A DNA stretch of 9,250 nucleotides from Akkermansiaceae bacterium UBA4145 (GTDB lineage Bacteria; Verrucomicrobiota; Verrucomicrobiia; Verrucomicrobiales; Akkermansiaceae): contig DFWB01000366.1 of the NCBI GenBank assembly GCA_002380675.1, positions 524-9,773 of the forward strand, in the 5' to 3' direction. A program made the position numbers and the translations under genes. Each line of letters begins with the position of its first letter. Position 1 is the stretch's first letter. Of this stretch, positions 1-7,370 are shown one piece after another. The notes under the pieces were generated by a model that was given only the letters and a program-made list of their open reading frames with translations, was not told where the DNA came from and did no database searches.

Positions 1-1038
1 CTCTCTTATTTCCTCTGGAGTTCAACCCCTGATGAGGAGCTGCTCCGGCTGGCATCGAAGGGCCAGCTGCGTGCAGAGCTTCGTTCGCAAGTGGATCGGA
101 TGCTGGCTGACGAAAAGGCGAATCGCATGGTAAGCAATTTCGTTGGGCAATGGCTTCAGTCACGGGATCTTATAAGCCTGGATATCGATGTGCGTCATAT
201 TCTTGGGGAGAGCAATAAGAGGAACGCCGAACGAATTTTTGACCAGGAGATGCGAAAGGATATGGGAAAAGAGACAGAGCTTTTCTTCCAGCATATTCTC
301 AAGGAGAACCGGCCGATACTCGAGCTGCTTAATGCGAGATACTCTTTTCTGAACGAGAGTCTCGCTAAATTCTACGGGGTATCAGGCGTGAAAGGAGGTG
401 CATACCGCCGGGTTGAATTCGGTGAGGAACAGCAAGCCCGCGGTGGAATTTTGACACAAGGAACGTTTCTGATCGTCACCTCACAGCCGACCAGAACCTC
501 TCCGGTGAAGCGAGGACTCTTTGTGCTGGAGAATATTCTTGGAACTCCTGCGCCGCCAGCGCCACCCGATGTGCCAGAGCTGGAAGATTCTGAAAAAGAG
601 TCCGCCGAGGGGACAATGAGGGAGCGCATGGTTGCCCATCGTGAAAAGGCTTTGTGTAAGTCCTGTCACCAGCGAATGGACCCCATCGGCCTCGCATTAG
701 AGAATTTCAATGCCATCGGGCAATGGAGAGACGAGGATGCTGGTCAACCAATTGATAGTGCAGGGCAACTTGTAACGGGTGAGAAATTCTCTAACGTCAT
801 GGAGCTGAAGGAGATTCTCATTAGCTCCCGGAAGGAGGATTTTTACCGGTGTCTGACCGAAAAGATGCTGACTTACGCGTTGGGTAGAGGGGTAGAGTAT
901 TACGACGCACCGACAGTGGACCGGATTGTGGAGCGATTACTCGGCCAGGAAGGGAACATGGCAGAGCTGATTTATGGAGTCGTCGAGAGCACGCCCTTCC
1001 AGAAGCGTCGGGGGGATGGAGATAGGCTTCAAAATTAG
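1..1038 (+). CDS. DUF1592/DUF1588/DUF1585 cytochrome-type protein, 3' part
   Basis: The reading frame is open from the first base of the window, so the gene starts upstream; 345 codons are visible before the TAG stop. The opening residues (LSYFLWSSTPDEELL) are typical of DUF1592. The middle section (about residues 125-235) is DUF1588, with the GGILTQG stretch, a proline-rich PAPPAPPDVPEL segment and a CKSCH motif at residues 219-223 followed by QRMDPIGLALENF. The last 90 residues (FSNVMELKEIL, TEKMLTYALGRG, STPFQ) are DUF1585. CKSCH has the CxxCH form of a covalent c-type haem site, so an exported, possibly redox-active protein is expected; haem binding here is inferred. Full-length relatives usually carry a signal peptide and further N-terminal domains, which would lie outside the window. 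The DUF1552 gene 73 bp downstream is the usual partner. The biochemical function is not established. Confidence 0.93.
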   Translation, partial: LSYFLWSSTPDEELLRLASKGQLRAELRSQVDRMLADEKANRMVSNFVGQWLQSRDLISLDIDVRHILGESNKRNAERIFDQEMRKDMGKETELFFQHILKENRPILELLNARYSFLNESLAKFYGVSGVKGGAYRRVEFGEEQQARGGILTQGTFLIVTSQPTRTSPVKRGLFVLENILGTPAPPAPPDVPELEDSEKESAEGTMRERMVAHREKALCKSCHQRMDPIGLALENFNAIGQWRDEDAGQPIDSAGQLVTGEKFSNVMELKEILISSRKEDFYRCLTEKMLTYALGRGVEYYDAPTVDRIVERLLGQEGNMAELIYGVVESTPFQKRRGDGDRLQN

Positions 1039-1097
1039 GAGTTGGCGGCACGCGAAAATCAGTCAAAAATTCTGTGCGTTTCACTGTAATATTTGCG

Positions 1098-1103
1098 TAT
1101 ACT
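1098..1103 (+). promoter_or_regulatory. possible -10 element before the DUF1552 gene
   Basis: TATACT lies 8 nt upstream of the ATG at 1112. No good -35 hexamer is visible at 16-18 bp. If the box is used, transcription would start almost at the ATG and give a leaderless mRNA, which would agree with the missing Shine-Dalgarno sequence. The call rests on a six-base match only. Confidence 0.22.
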
Positions 1104-1111
1104 AATAACGA

Positions 1112-2473
1112 ATGAGGGCATCGAAAATACTTCCGGGACGAAGAGCCTTCCTGAGAGGGCTGGGAGCAACTGTTGCCCTTCCAGGGTTTAGCTCTCTGGG
1201 GCTGGCAAAACCACTGGCAGGCGCACGTGGGGTAACCGCTACTGGAGCTCCCTTGCGAATGGCATACCTCTGTCTTCCCAATGGTGTGATCATGGACAAG
1301 TGGAGGCCGCAAGGAGTCGGTGAGAACTTCGTTCTTAACGAGTCCATGAAGTCTTTGGAGAATTCCCGACATGACCTGCAGGTTCTGAAAGGGCTGGAGC
1401 AAGCTAGTGGCTGGGGTGGCAGAGATGGTGCCGGAGACCATGCGCGGGGAAATGCCACCTTTCTCACTGGGGCACGTCCTCGGAAAACAGCAGGGTCTGA
1501 CATTCGCTTGGGAATTTCCGTCGATCAGATGGCGGCCAGCTACCTAGCGCAGGAAACGAGACTGCCATCGCTCGAGCTTTCCTGTGATGGTGTCAGGAAG
1601 TCAGGCAGCTGTGATTCAGGCTACTCGTGCGCCTACCAGTATAATATCTCCTGGCGCTCTGCGACACAGCCAATGACGCCCGAGTCCAACCCACGGTTGG
1701 TCTTTGAACGATTGTTCGGGAGCGGAACCAAGTCCGAGCGGGGCGAGAGTCAAGCAAGGCGGCGGGCGGAAAAGCGCTCGATTCTTGATTTTGTGCTCGA
1801 GGATGCGAAGGCAATGGAAAAGAGCCTGGGGAGAAACGACCAGCAGAAGCTGGACGAGTATATGACCGGCGTTAGGGAGATCGAGCGCCAGATCGAGAAG
1901 GCTGAAAGCATAGGCCCTCCACCTGACCCAGGTGTAGAAGCGCCTGTGAATGGAGTTCCCAGAGAATACCATGAGCATATCCGGATCATGTTCGAAATGA
2001 TGATTCTTGCGTTCCAGACTGATCAGACGCGAATTGCCTCTTTCCTGCTGGCTCACGATGGCAGCAATAGAAATTTTCCTACGCACGGAGTAAGGGAGGG
2101 TCACCATGGACTTTCGCACCACGGGGGCAACAGGGATAAAATCGAGAAGATCGCGAAAATTGATACCTTTTATCTCGAGCAGCTAGGTTACTTTCTCGAG
2201 CGAATGCGTAATACCAAGGATGTCGACGGAAAGCCGCTGTTGTATAATTCCATGGTTGTCTGGGGCGGAGGACTTTCTGATGGGGATCGCCATACTCACA
2301 ACGATCTTCCAATTATCCTCGCAGGCCATGCTGGGGGTAAATTCCGTGCCGGAAGGCACGTTGATCTCAAAGGGGATGTCCCCATGAATAATCTCTACCT
2401 GCGGATGCTTGAAGAAATTGGCGTTCCAGCGGGAAGGCTTGGGGACTCTACCGGCATTCTCAGTCAGGTATAG
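1112..2473 (+). CDS. DUF1552 family Tat-exported protein
   Basis: A 453-residue protein matching the DUF1552 family over its whole length, close to the usual family size. The N-terminus has a twin-arginine motif (R10-R11, GRRAFLRG) and a short hydrophobic stretch (LGATVALPGF), so Tat export of a folded, perhaps metal-containing protein is likely. Family hallmarks include LCLPNGVIMDKW, GDHARGNATFLTGARP, SCDSGYSCAYQYNISW, LLAHDGSNRNFP, the histidine-rich EGHHGLSHHGG and the late VVWGGGLSDGDRHTHNDLP. The ATG at 1112 is chosen because it places the Tat motif at the normal distance; no Shine-Dalgarno sequence precedes it. The DUF1592 gene ends 73 bp upstream on the same strand, and such pairs recur in planctomycete and verrucomicrobial genomes, so a shared extracytoplasmic role is inferred. 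The late motifs recall DUF1501 (alkaline-phosphatase-like) proteins, but I would not assign an enzymatic reaction. Confidence 0.93.
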   Translation: MRASKILPGRRAFLRGLGATVALPGFSSLGLAKPLAGARGVTATGAPLRMAYLCLPNGVIMDKWRPQGVGENFVLNESMKSLENSRHDLQVLKGLEQASGWGGRDGAGDHARGNATFLTGARPRKTAGSDIRLGISVDQMAASYLAQETRLPSLELSCDGVRKSGSCDSGYSCAYQYNISWRSATQPMTPESNPRLVFERLFGSGTKSERGESQARRRAEKRSILDFVLEDAKAMEKSLGRNDQQKLDEYMTGVREIERQIEKAESIGPPPDPGVEAPVNGVPREYHEHIRIMFEMMILAFQTDQTRIASFLLAHDGSNRNFPTHGVREGHHGLSHHGGNRDKIEKIAKIDTFYLEQLGYFLERMRNTKDVDGKPLLYNSMVVWGGGLSDGDRHTHNDLPIILAGHAGGKFRAGRHVDLKGDVPMNNLYLRMLEEIGVPAGRLGDSTGILSQV

Positions 2474-2495
2474 GCCCCGCGTCGACGCTGGGTGT

Positions 2496-2516
2496 CGGGC
2501 TCGAGAGTTTTGCCCG
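2496..2516. repeat. weak inverted repeat after the DUF1552 gene
   Basis: CGGGC (2496-2500) and GCCCG (2512-2516) can form a 5-bp stem with an 11-nt loop, 22 bp after the DUF1552 stop. A run of four T lies in the loop and not after the stem, so this is not a standard intrinsic terminator. The palindrome GCGTCGACGC lies just upstream at 2479-2488. The element may contribute to transcript ending or may be chance. Confidence 0.2.
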
Positions 2517-2518
2517 TA

Positions 2519-2542
2519 GGGATTTCTATCATTTGAAATCCC
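2519..2542. repeat. 8-bp inverted repeat upstream of the sensor kinase
   Basis: GGGATTTC (2519-2526) and GAAATCCC (2535-2542) are perfect inverted repeats with an 8-nt spacer, ending 17 bp before the kinase ATG. The centre-to-centre distance of the arms is 16 bp. The dyad could bind a dimeric regulator or form a small hairpin. No T-run follows it on the + strand, so an operator or promoter-proximal role seems more likely than termination. Its function is inferred from position and symmetry alone. Confidence 0.35.
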
Positions 2543-2559
2543 GTTTCAACTATTGATTG

Positions 2560-5500
2560 ATGAGGCTCTCCACCAAGCTACTTCTCACGATCTGCGTTCC
2601 CCCAGCGCTCATATGGTTAGTGGGAATGTATGTGGTAAAGATTTCGCAGGATCAGATCCGGGAATCTATCCGGACCTCGGCAGGAGCAGAGGTCCAGTCC
2701 GCTCAGGAAGAAATTGATCGTGTTCTGCAGGCTCGAATTGAGACTTGGGAGGAATTTGTCGAGCAACGAAAAGTCATCGATGCGGTGATGAGGTCTAATC
2801 GGTGTCTTCAAGAGCAGGAAGGCCTTATGGATCAGCTCTCGGCTGCTTGGAAGGATCCTGAAAAGAGAGGATCCCTACCAGAAGGCAGTGTGGATGAGAC
2901 CTTGATGGGAGAACTTGGAGAAACGGTTGTGAAAATGTCCGAATTCAGTGGAGGAATTCGGATTTTCCGGGAGGTGGTTCTCACGAATGCTTTTGGAGGG
3001 ATCGTGGCGGAGAGTGGTCAGGGCGGAGACTACTTTCATGGGGTGGCCTCCTGGTGGAAGATTACCAAGGCTCAGGGGCGTTATCTTGGGCCTGTCCGGG
3101 TGGAGCGGGACGAGAAGGGGGTAGAGGTTGTAATCATTGACTTTTGCCGAAGGGTTGAGGATTCAGCAGGTCGCTTCCTCGGGGTCCTGAAGGTGGATAT
3201 CAGCCTCGATGAAGTGCTTGAGATTGTCGACTCCCATGCGAGGAGAGGCGGGCGCAACCGGGGTATGGTGCTTCTGAACCGAGAGGCAGAATTGATCCGG
3301 ATTGGGGGAAGGGGAGAAACACGTACGTTGTCAGACGGAAGTCGCTACCTCGTTCAAAATTCTGATAAAAATGAGGGCGAGATACCCGCTGGCGAGCAGG
3401 TATTTACATACTCGCGGCCGTCCGAGGATGGGCTAATGCGTAGTTTGGGGTGGATGGTAGTTCATACTGCGGAGACGGATGCGTTACTTGCACCCGTCAG
3501 GCAGCTTCGTAACAGCGTAATCCTCGCAGCAGCGGTTGGGACTTTTCTCGGCGTTGCGATCATGCTTTGGGTCGTGCTTCCGGTGTCTTGGAGAATGGTG
3601 CGATTGGTGGAGGCAACGAAGCAGTTCGGAAAAGGATCTCAAGATGTCCCGATTCCGGTCGTTGGGCATGATGAAATCTCTGAACTGAGTCATGAGTTCA
3701 ACCAGATGAGGACTCGCCTTGGTGAGACCCAGGAGAACCTGCGGGACGCCATGGAGCAGGCCAAGGAGGCTAGTAAAGCTAAGGGGGATTTCCTTGCGAA
3801 CATGAGCCACGAAATCCGTACTCCAATGAATGCCATCATGGGAATTACAGAGCTCACTCTTGGCACGGAACTGACCGAAGAGCAGCTCCATTATCAGGTT
3901 CTCGTAGAGCAGTCGGCGCACTCCTTGCTGATGGTTTTGAACGATATTCTTGACTACTCAAAGATAGAGGCAGGGAAACTGGAACTCGAGGATCGCGACT
4001 TTGATCTCCGGGATTCCGTGGGGGATATTCTTCATACAATGTCGCCTCGGGCGGTTGAAAAACATATTGAACTGGTCCTGAAGGTCGGGCGGGATGTGCC
4101 CAGGATTCTCACGGGGGACCTCACGCGACTGCGGCAGGTGATAGTAAATCTTGTGGGAAACGCCCTCAAGTTTACGGATAGTGGAGAGGTCGTTCTTGTG
4201 GTTGAACGAGTGAAGGAGATCAAGGGAAGGGTGGAGATTCTCTTTGAGGTAAGAGATACGGGGATTGGTGTCAGGGCGGACCGATTAGAGAAAATCTTTG
4301 AGGTTTTTGCGCAGGCGGACAGCTCAACTACGCGGGAATTTGGAGGATCTGGGCTGGGTCTGGCCATCTCGAAGCGGATCGTGAACAAGATGGGAGGCGA
4401 GATTTGGGCGGAAAGCGTTATCGGGGAAGGAAGTGTGTTTCGTTTTACCGCACTACTGGGACTAGGATCAGAGGAGTGTGATAAGGAAAGAGATTCTCTG
4501 GAGCCGCTTGAGGGTCTTAAGGTGCTGGTGGTAGAGGATAATGCGACTCAGCTTGAAACCCTTGGGGAAATGCTGAAGTCGTGGGGTCTAGAGCCCATTT
4601 TATGTTCAGATGTGGCCACGGCTTTCGGCGTTCTGGAGCGAAAAGAGGAGATGGGCGAGGGCGTGAAGTTGATGATCGTTGACCGGGTCTTGGGTGAGGA
4701 GGACGGCATGGAGCTCGCCACACGAATACACGCCAGCTCCCGCTGGAAAAGCCTGGCGATGATTCTACTTACCTCGGTGAGCGATGGATTGCCGGAGAAG
4801 GAATTCAATGAGGTGGGAATCAGCAAGGTAGTTAACAAGCCCATCAAGCAGTCACCTCTTCTTGATGCTGTGATGCTGGCCACGGGGCTGGGAACAAGGA
4901 AGCCCAAGAAAGGCAGGAGAGAGTCACGTGGGCGGGAGAGGGCCGTCGAGAGCATGAGTATTCTTCTCGCGGAGGATGGAAAGGTGAATCAGTTAGTGGC
5001 TGTTCGTCTCCTTGAGCGTAGAGGGCACCGGGTGACGGTAGTCGAAAACGGAAAGGAGGCTGTGGATCGATCTCTCAAGCAGCAGTTCGATGTCATCCTT
5101 ATGGATATTCAGATGCCTGTAATGAGTGGCTACGAGGCCTGCCGGGAAATCAGAGAGCTGGAAAAAAAGACCGAAAGTCGCGTTGCCATAGTTGCGATGA
5201 CGGCGCACGCAATGCCGGGAGATCGGGAAGAGTGCCTGGAGGTTGGAATGGACGATTATATTTCGAAGCCTATCGAGTCCGAAGAGTTTTATGAGGTCAT
5301 TGAGAAATATGGCTCGATTGATAAAGGTGGAGAAGAGATAGCGACGACCACGCGAGGTGATCTGAATGAAAAAAGCGAACCGCAGGGTGGTGAGAAGGAA
5401 TTCGATAAGGCGGTCTTTGATTCGGAAGCGTTTGGTCGGCGAATTGGAGACGAAGCTCTGATGCGTGAGCTGATCCTGATATTTGAGGAAGAAATGGAAG

Positions 5501-5769
5501 CGATGTGGATTTCTCTTCAAGAAGCTGAAGAGCGTCAGGATATGAAATTGATTTATGAGTCCGCCCATCGTTTGAAGGGGCTGGTTGGGAATTTCTGTGC
5601 TCGTCGTGCCTGGGAGTATGCCACCAAGTTAAATGACCGGGCAAAGAAAGGGAGCCATAGCGATGATGTGAGTGAGTCAGTGGAAGGCTTTGAGCGAGAG
5701 CTGAGATTGTTGGAATCCTCCTTGTGCGATTTCCGGGAGAATCTTGAGAATAAGGTACACTCTCTGTGA
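2560..5769 (+). CDS. unorthodox hybrid sensor histidine kinase (Cache-HAMP-HisKA-HATPase-REC-REC-HPt)
   Basis: A 1,069-residue inner-membrane sensor kinase. TM1 is at about residues 7-26 and TM2 at 319-341. They flank a roughly 290-residue periplasmic sensor resembling a double Cache domain (FGGIVAESGQGGDYF, WWKITKAQGRYLGPV, GVLKVDISLDEV). HAMP follows, then HisKA with the phosphorylated His417 in FLANMSHEIRTPMNAI. The ATPase domain has its N box (VNLVGNALKF, Asn530/Asn534), G1 DTGIG at 566 and G2 GGSGLG at 595. Receiver 1 has Glu659/Asp660, acceptor Asp708, Thr738 and Lys760; its acceptor loop reads DRVLGEEDG and lacks the common M-P. Receiver 2 has Glu805/Asp806, Asp849 in MDIQMP, Thr881 and Lys903. 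The C-terminal HPt carries His1003 in HRLKG. All phosphotransfer residues are intact, so a His-Asp-His relay to an unlinked response regulator is expected. Ligand and target are unknown. A TTG lies directly before the ATG at 2560; the ATG is preferred. Neither has a Shine-Dalgarno sequence. Confidence 0.95.
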   Translation: MRLSTKLLLTICVPPALIWLVGMYVVKISQDQIRESIRTSAGAEVQSAQEEIDRVLQARIETWEEFVEQRKVIDAVMRSNRCLQEQEGLMDQLSAAWKDPEKRGSLPEGSVDETLMGELGETVVKMSEFSGGIRIFREVVLTNAFGGIVAESGQGGDYFHGVASWWKITKAQGRYLGPVRVERDEKGVEVVIIDFCRRVEDSAGRFLGVLKVDISLDEVLEIVDSHARRGGRNRGMVLLNREAELIRIGGRGETRTLSDGSRYLVQNSDKNEGEIPAGEQVFTYSRPSEDGLMRSLGWMVVHTAETDALLAPVRQLRNSVILAAAVGTFLGVAIMLWVVLPVSWRMVRLVEATKQFGKGSQDVPIPVVGHDEISELSHEFNQMRTRLGETQENLRDAMEQAKEASKAKGDFLANMSHEIRTPMNAIMGITELTLGTELTEEQLHYQVLVEQSAHSLLMVLNDILDYSKIEAGKLELEDRDFDLRDSVGDILHTMSPRAVEKHIELVLKVGRDVPRILTGDLTRLRQVIVNLVGNALKFTDSGEVVLVVERVKEIKGRVEILFEVRDTGIGVRADRLEKIFEVFAQADSSTTREFGGSGLGLAISKRIVNKMGGEIWAESVIGEGSVFRFTALLGLGSEECDKERDSLEPLEGLKVLVVEDNATQLETLGEMLKSWGLEPILCSDVATAFGVLERKEEMGEGVKLMIVDRVLGEEDGMELATRIHASSRWKSLAMILLTSVSDGLPEKEFNEVGISKVVNKPIKQSPLLDAVMLATGLGTRKPKKGRRESRGRERAVESMSILLAEDGKVNQLVAVRLLERRGHRVTVVENGKEAVDRSLKQQFDVILMDIQMPVMSGYEACREIRELEKKTESRVAIVAMTAHAMPGDREECLEVGMDDYISKPIESEEFYEVIEKYGSIDKGGEEIATTTRGDLNEKSEPQGGEKEFDKAVFDSEAFGRRIGDEALMRELILIFEEEMEAMWISLQEAEERQDMKLIYESAHRLKGLVGNFCARRAWEYATKLNDRAKKGSHSDDVSESVEGFERELRLLESSLCDFRENLENKVHSL

Positions 5770-5865
5770 TCGATTGATCCTGATAAGGTAAGCGGTGTTG
5801 GTAGGCCGAAAGAGCAGAGAGGAGTCGGGGTTGCAAAAAGCGGTTAGTTATTATGTTCTCGAAGG

Positions 5866-6714
5866 ATGAAGCCCTTGGTTTGGATGAACGGCTCACTTCA
5901 GCCCTCTGGGGAGATGCGTATTTCGCCATTCGATCACGGTTTTACGGTAGGTAATGGGGTTTTTGAGACTATGATCTCCTATGAGGGATACCCGTTCGCT
6001 TTCACGAGGCATTATGAACGGCTGGAGCGTTCAGCAGCAGTCATGGGGCTATCGCTGCGCCCGCAAAACGAGCTTCTTGAGGCAAGCCTTCAGGTTCTAG
6101 ATGTCAATGATTTGACTGGAAGTCGGGCTCGCTTGCGAATCACGGTCACCGGGGGACCTTCTCCATTGGGGAGCGAGCGGGGGAATTCCGGGGAGACCAC
6201 GCTGGTTGCTGCCAGCCCCGCGTTGGAATGGAGCGATATGGAGGATGTGATCGTGGTGTCTCACTCACGCAATGAGAACGGTGCTCTTGTTGGAGTGAAA
6301 TCGACCTCTTATGGAGAAAATGTGGTGGCTCTGGAGGAAGCGAGATCTCTTGGGGCCGGTGAGGCGATCTTCCCCAATACGAGAGGTGAATTGTGTGAGG
6401 GTACAGGTTCCAACGTGTTTCTTGTGAGCGAGGGAGTGTTTCTGACTCCTCCACTGAGTGGGGGATGTCTGGCTGGCGTTACCAGGGCTCTGGTGATCGA
6501 GTTGTGTGGGCGTGAAGGTATTGAGGTCAGGGAGAAAGCTGTTCCCGTGACGCTCTTGGAACGGGCAGAGGAGGCGTTCCTGACTTCGACCACAAGGGGA
6601 GTACATGCCATCAGGGAAGTGAATGGAAAAATCCTGGGCCGTGAGCCGGGCCAAATTACCAGAAGACTCAGAAGAGCCTTCCGAGCGCTAGCAGAAACAG
6701 AGATAGACCCTTGA
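5866..6714 (+). CDS. fold-type IV PLP enzyme (aminodeoxychorismate lyase / aminotransferase class IV)
   Basis: A 282-residue class IV pyridoxal-phosphate enzyme. The N-terminal motif FDHGFTVGNGVFETM (from about residue 23) is the superfamily signature. The PLP Schiff-base lysine is expected to be Lys145 in VKSTSYGENVVALEEAR, and the cofactor-contacting glutamate Glu178 in ELCEGTGSNVFLV. CLAGVTR and FLTSTTRGVHAI follow in the normal order. The length suits 4-amino-4-deoxychorismate lyase (PabC, p-aminobenzoate for folate) or D-amino-acid aminotransferase better than most branched-chain aminotransferases, which run somewhat longer. Sequence inspection cannot settle the substrate, and no pabA/pabB or other folate gene is in view. 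The ATG at 5866 gives the usual short lead (MKPLVWMNGSL). Its GAAGG is directly adjacent, too close for a normal ribosome-binding site. The gene is 96 bp after the kinase and converges on the toxin gene. Confidence 0.88.
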   Translation: MKPLVWMNGSLQPSGEMRISPFDHGFTVGNGVFETMISYEGYPFAFTRHYERLERSAAVMGLSLRPQNELLEASLQVLDVNDLTGSRARLRITVTGGPSPLGSERGNSGETTLVAASPALEWSDMEDVIVVSHSRNENGALVGVKSTSYGENVVALEEARSLGAGEAIFPNTRGELCEGTGSNVFLVSEGVFLTPPLSGGCLAGVTRALVIELCGREGIEVREKAVPVTLLERAEEAFLTSTTRGVHAIREVNGKILGREPGQITRRLRRAFRALAETEIDP

Positions 6715-6725
6715 GGTCACTCAGA

Positions 6726-7112
6726 TCACCAGACACGCTTCACACCGTAGGAGTCAAAGATCTCATTGGGACTGATAAGCGAAGCGCTCTGCTCCAGAGC
6801 TTCTGCAACCAGAAGTCGATCGAATGGGTCCCGATGATGCCTGGGGAGGCGGGTAGTTCGGGCGAGAGCCGCCGAGCTCAAGGGGAGTATCTCGAGTCCT
6901 ATGGACTCGATAGTGCTGTTGAATTCTTCCCCGAGACCGTAGGGGATTCTCAGACGCCCCAGTCCGGTTTTTACTGCAAGTTCCCAGGACGTAACGGAAC
7001 TGACCAGGGATCTGGAATCTCCTTGCTCAATCAGGGTTGCCGCGGTTTCTGACAGCTCGGGGGCACCCTCGAGAAACCAGACGACCGTATTGGAGTCGAG
7101 TAGAAGATTCAT
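6726..7112 (-). CDS. vapC: VapC-type PIN-domain ribonuclease toxin
   Basis: A 128-residue PIN-domain protein of normal VapC length. VapC toxins are Mg2+-dependent endoribonucleases that often cut tRNA or rRNA; the target here cannot be predicted. The first acidic residue is Asp6 in LLLDSNTVVWFL. Glu44 lies in VTSWELAVKTGLGRL, a strong match to the SxWExxxKxxLGxL subfamily motif. Asp95 and Asp98 are in HHRDPFDRLLVAEA. The fourth metal-site position, often Asp (in T-x-D-E), is Asn116 in ISPNEIFDSYGV. The frame is open upstream to 7190, but only the ATG at 7112 gives the family N-terminus; the extension runs through the GC-rich hairpin. No Shine-Dalgarno sequence is seen. The antitoxin lies 258 bp upstream instead of abutting, so translational coupling is impossible. 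The toxin may have its own weak promoter or depend on readthrough. It converges on the aminotransferase gene, with 11 bp between stops. Confidence 0.9.
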   Translation of the reverse strand: MNLLLDSNTVVWFLEGAPELSETAATLIEQGDSRSLVSSVTSWELAVKTGLGRLRIPYGLGEEFNSTIESIGLEILPLSSAALARTTRLPRHHRDPFDRLLVAEALEQSASLISPNEIFDSYGVKRVW

Positions 7113-7136
7113 TAGTACAGCAGGGTGAAGTCTCAA

Positions 7137-7152
7137 TAGTCGTTTGCGACTA
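7137..7152. repeat. small hairpin next to the toxin start
   Basis: TAGTCG (7137-7142) and CGACTA (7147-7152) are perfect 6-bp arms around a TTTG loop. The element is 24 bp upstream of the toxin ATG and 5 bp from the larger GC-rich hairpin. In the toxin mRNA it would be the last secondary structure before the start codon, so it could affect translation or be part of the same repeat unit as its neighbour. Confidence 0.4.
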
Positions 7153-7157
7153 GGAGA

Positions 7158-7187
7158 CCGGACCCCGGGATAAGTCCCGGGGTCCGG
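7158..7187. repeat. perfect 13-bp GC-rich palindromic hairpin
   Basis: CCGGACCCCGGGA (7158-7170) and TCCCGGGGTCCGG (7175-7187) are perfect inverted repeats around a 4-nt loop (TAAG). Such a stem would be very stable in RNA from either strand. Neither side is followed by a T-run: CAAGGCAGGG follows on +, and TCTCCTAGTC on -. It is therefore not a textbook intrinsic terminator. Its compact form is typical of dispersed intergenic palindromic repeats (REP-like elements), but only one copy is in this window, so repeat status is unproven. It sits 45 bp upstream of the toxin ATG, inside the unusual spacer. Confidence 0.75.
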
Positions 7188-7370
7188 CAAGGCAGGGGGT
7201 TTCAGGGCAGCAGTAGAGTGAGATCAGTCGCAGGGACTTTTCAGATCGGGGTAATTCAATCTGAGGATAGAGAATCCAGATATCGGAGAGTGAATTTCGA
7301 GAGGCTTTGGGCGCGGAGGACTCGTGGGGCGCGACCGAGAAAAAGGGGCATAGCTGAGAGGCGATTCGCT

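Larger units (their letters stand above)
7113..7370. other. 258-bp non-coding spacer between antitoxin and toxin
   Basis: The stretch separates a toxin and antitoxin that are usually contiguous. It contains two hairpins (7137-7152 and 7158-7187) near the toxin end. I found no recognisable coding sequence. In the - strand some frames stay open past the antitoxin stop, but none matches an antitoxin tail or carries a recognisable domain. No clear sigma-70 promoter driving the toxin was visible on the - strand. The spacer may be an insertion of a short palindromic element plus degenerate flanks, or the leader of a separately transcribed toxin mRNA. Both are inference. Confidence 0.6.

Noticed and set aside
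391..400. A strong Shine-Dalgarno-like AAAGGAGGTG
   Set aside because: It lies inside the DUF1592-family coding sequence (encoding Lys-Gly-Gly) with no start codon of a plausible gene following it.
821..1441. A 206-codon - strand frame
   Set aside because: It spans the end of the DUF1592 gene and the start of the DUF1552 gene, both well supported on the other strand, and its translation is not protein-like.
5297..5929. A 210-codon - strand frame across the kinase 3' end
   Set aside because: It is antisense to the HPt region and the start of the aminotransferase, with no recognisable motifs; it is a shadow of the real genes.
6711..7052. A 113-codon + strand frame after the aminotransferase gene
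   Set aside because: It lies antisense to the PIN toxin, whose protein shows clear family motifs; the + strand translation has no recognisable domain.
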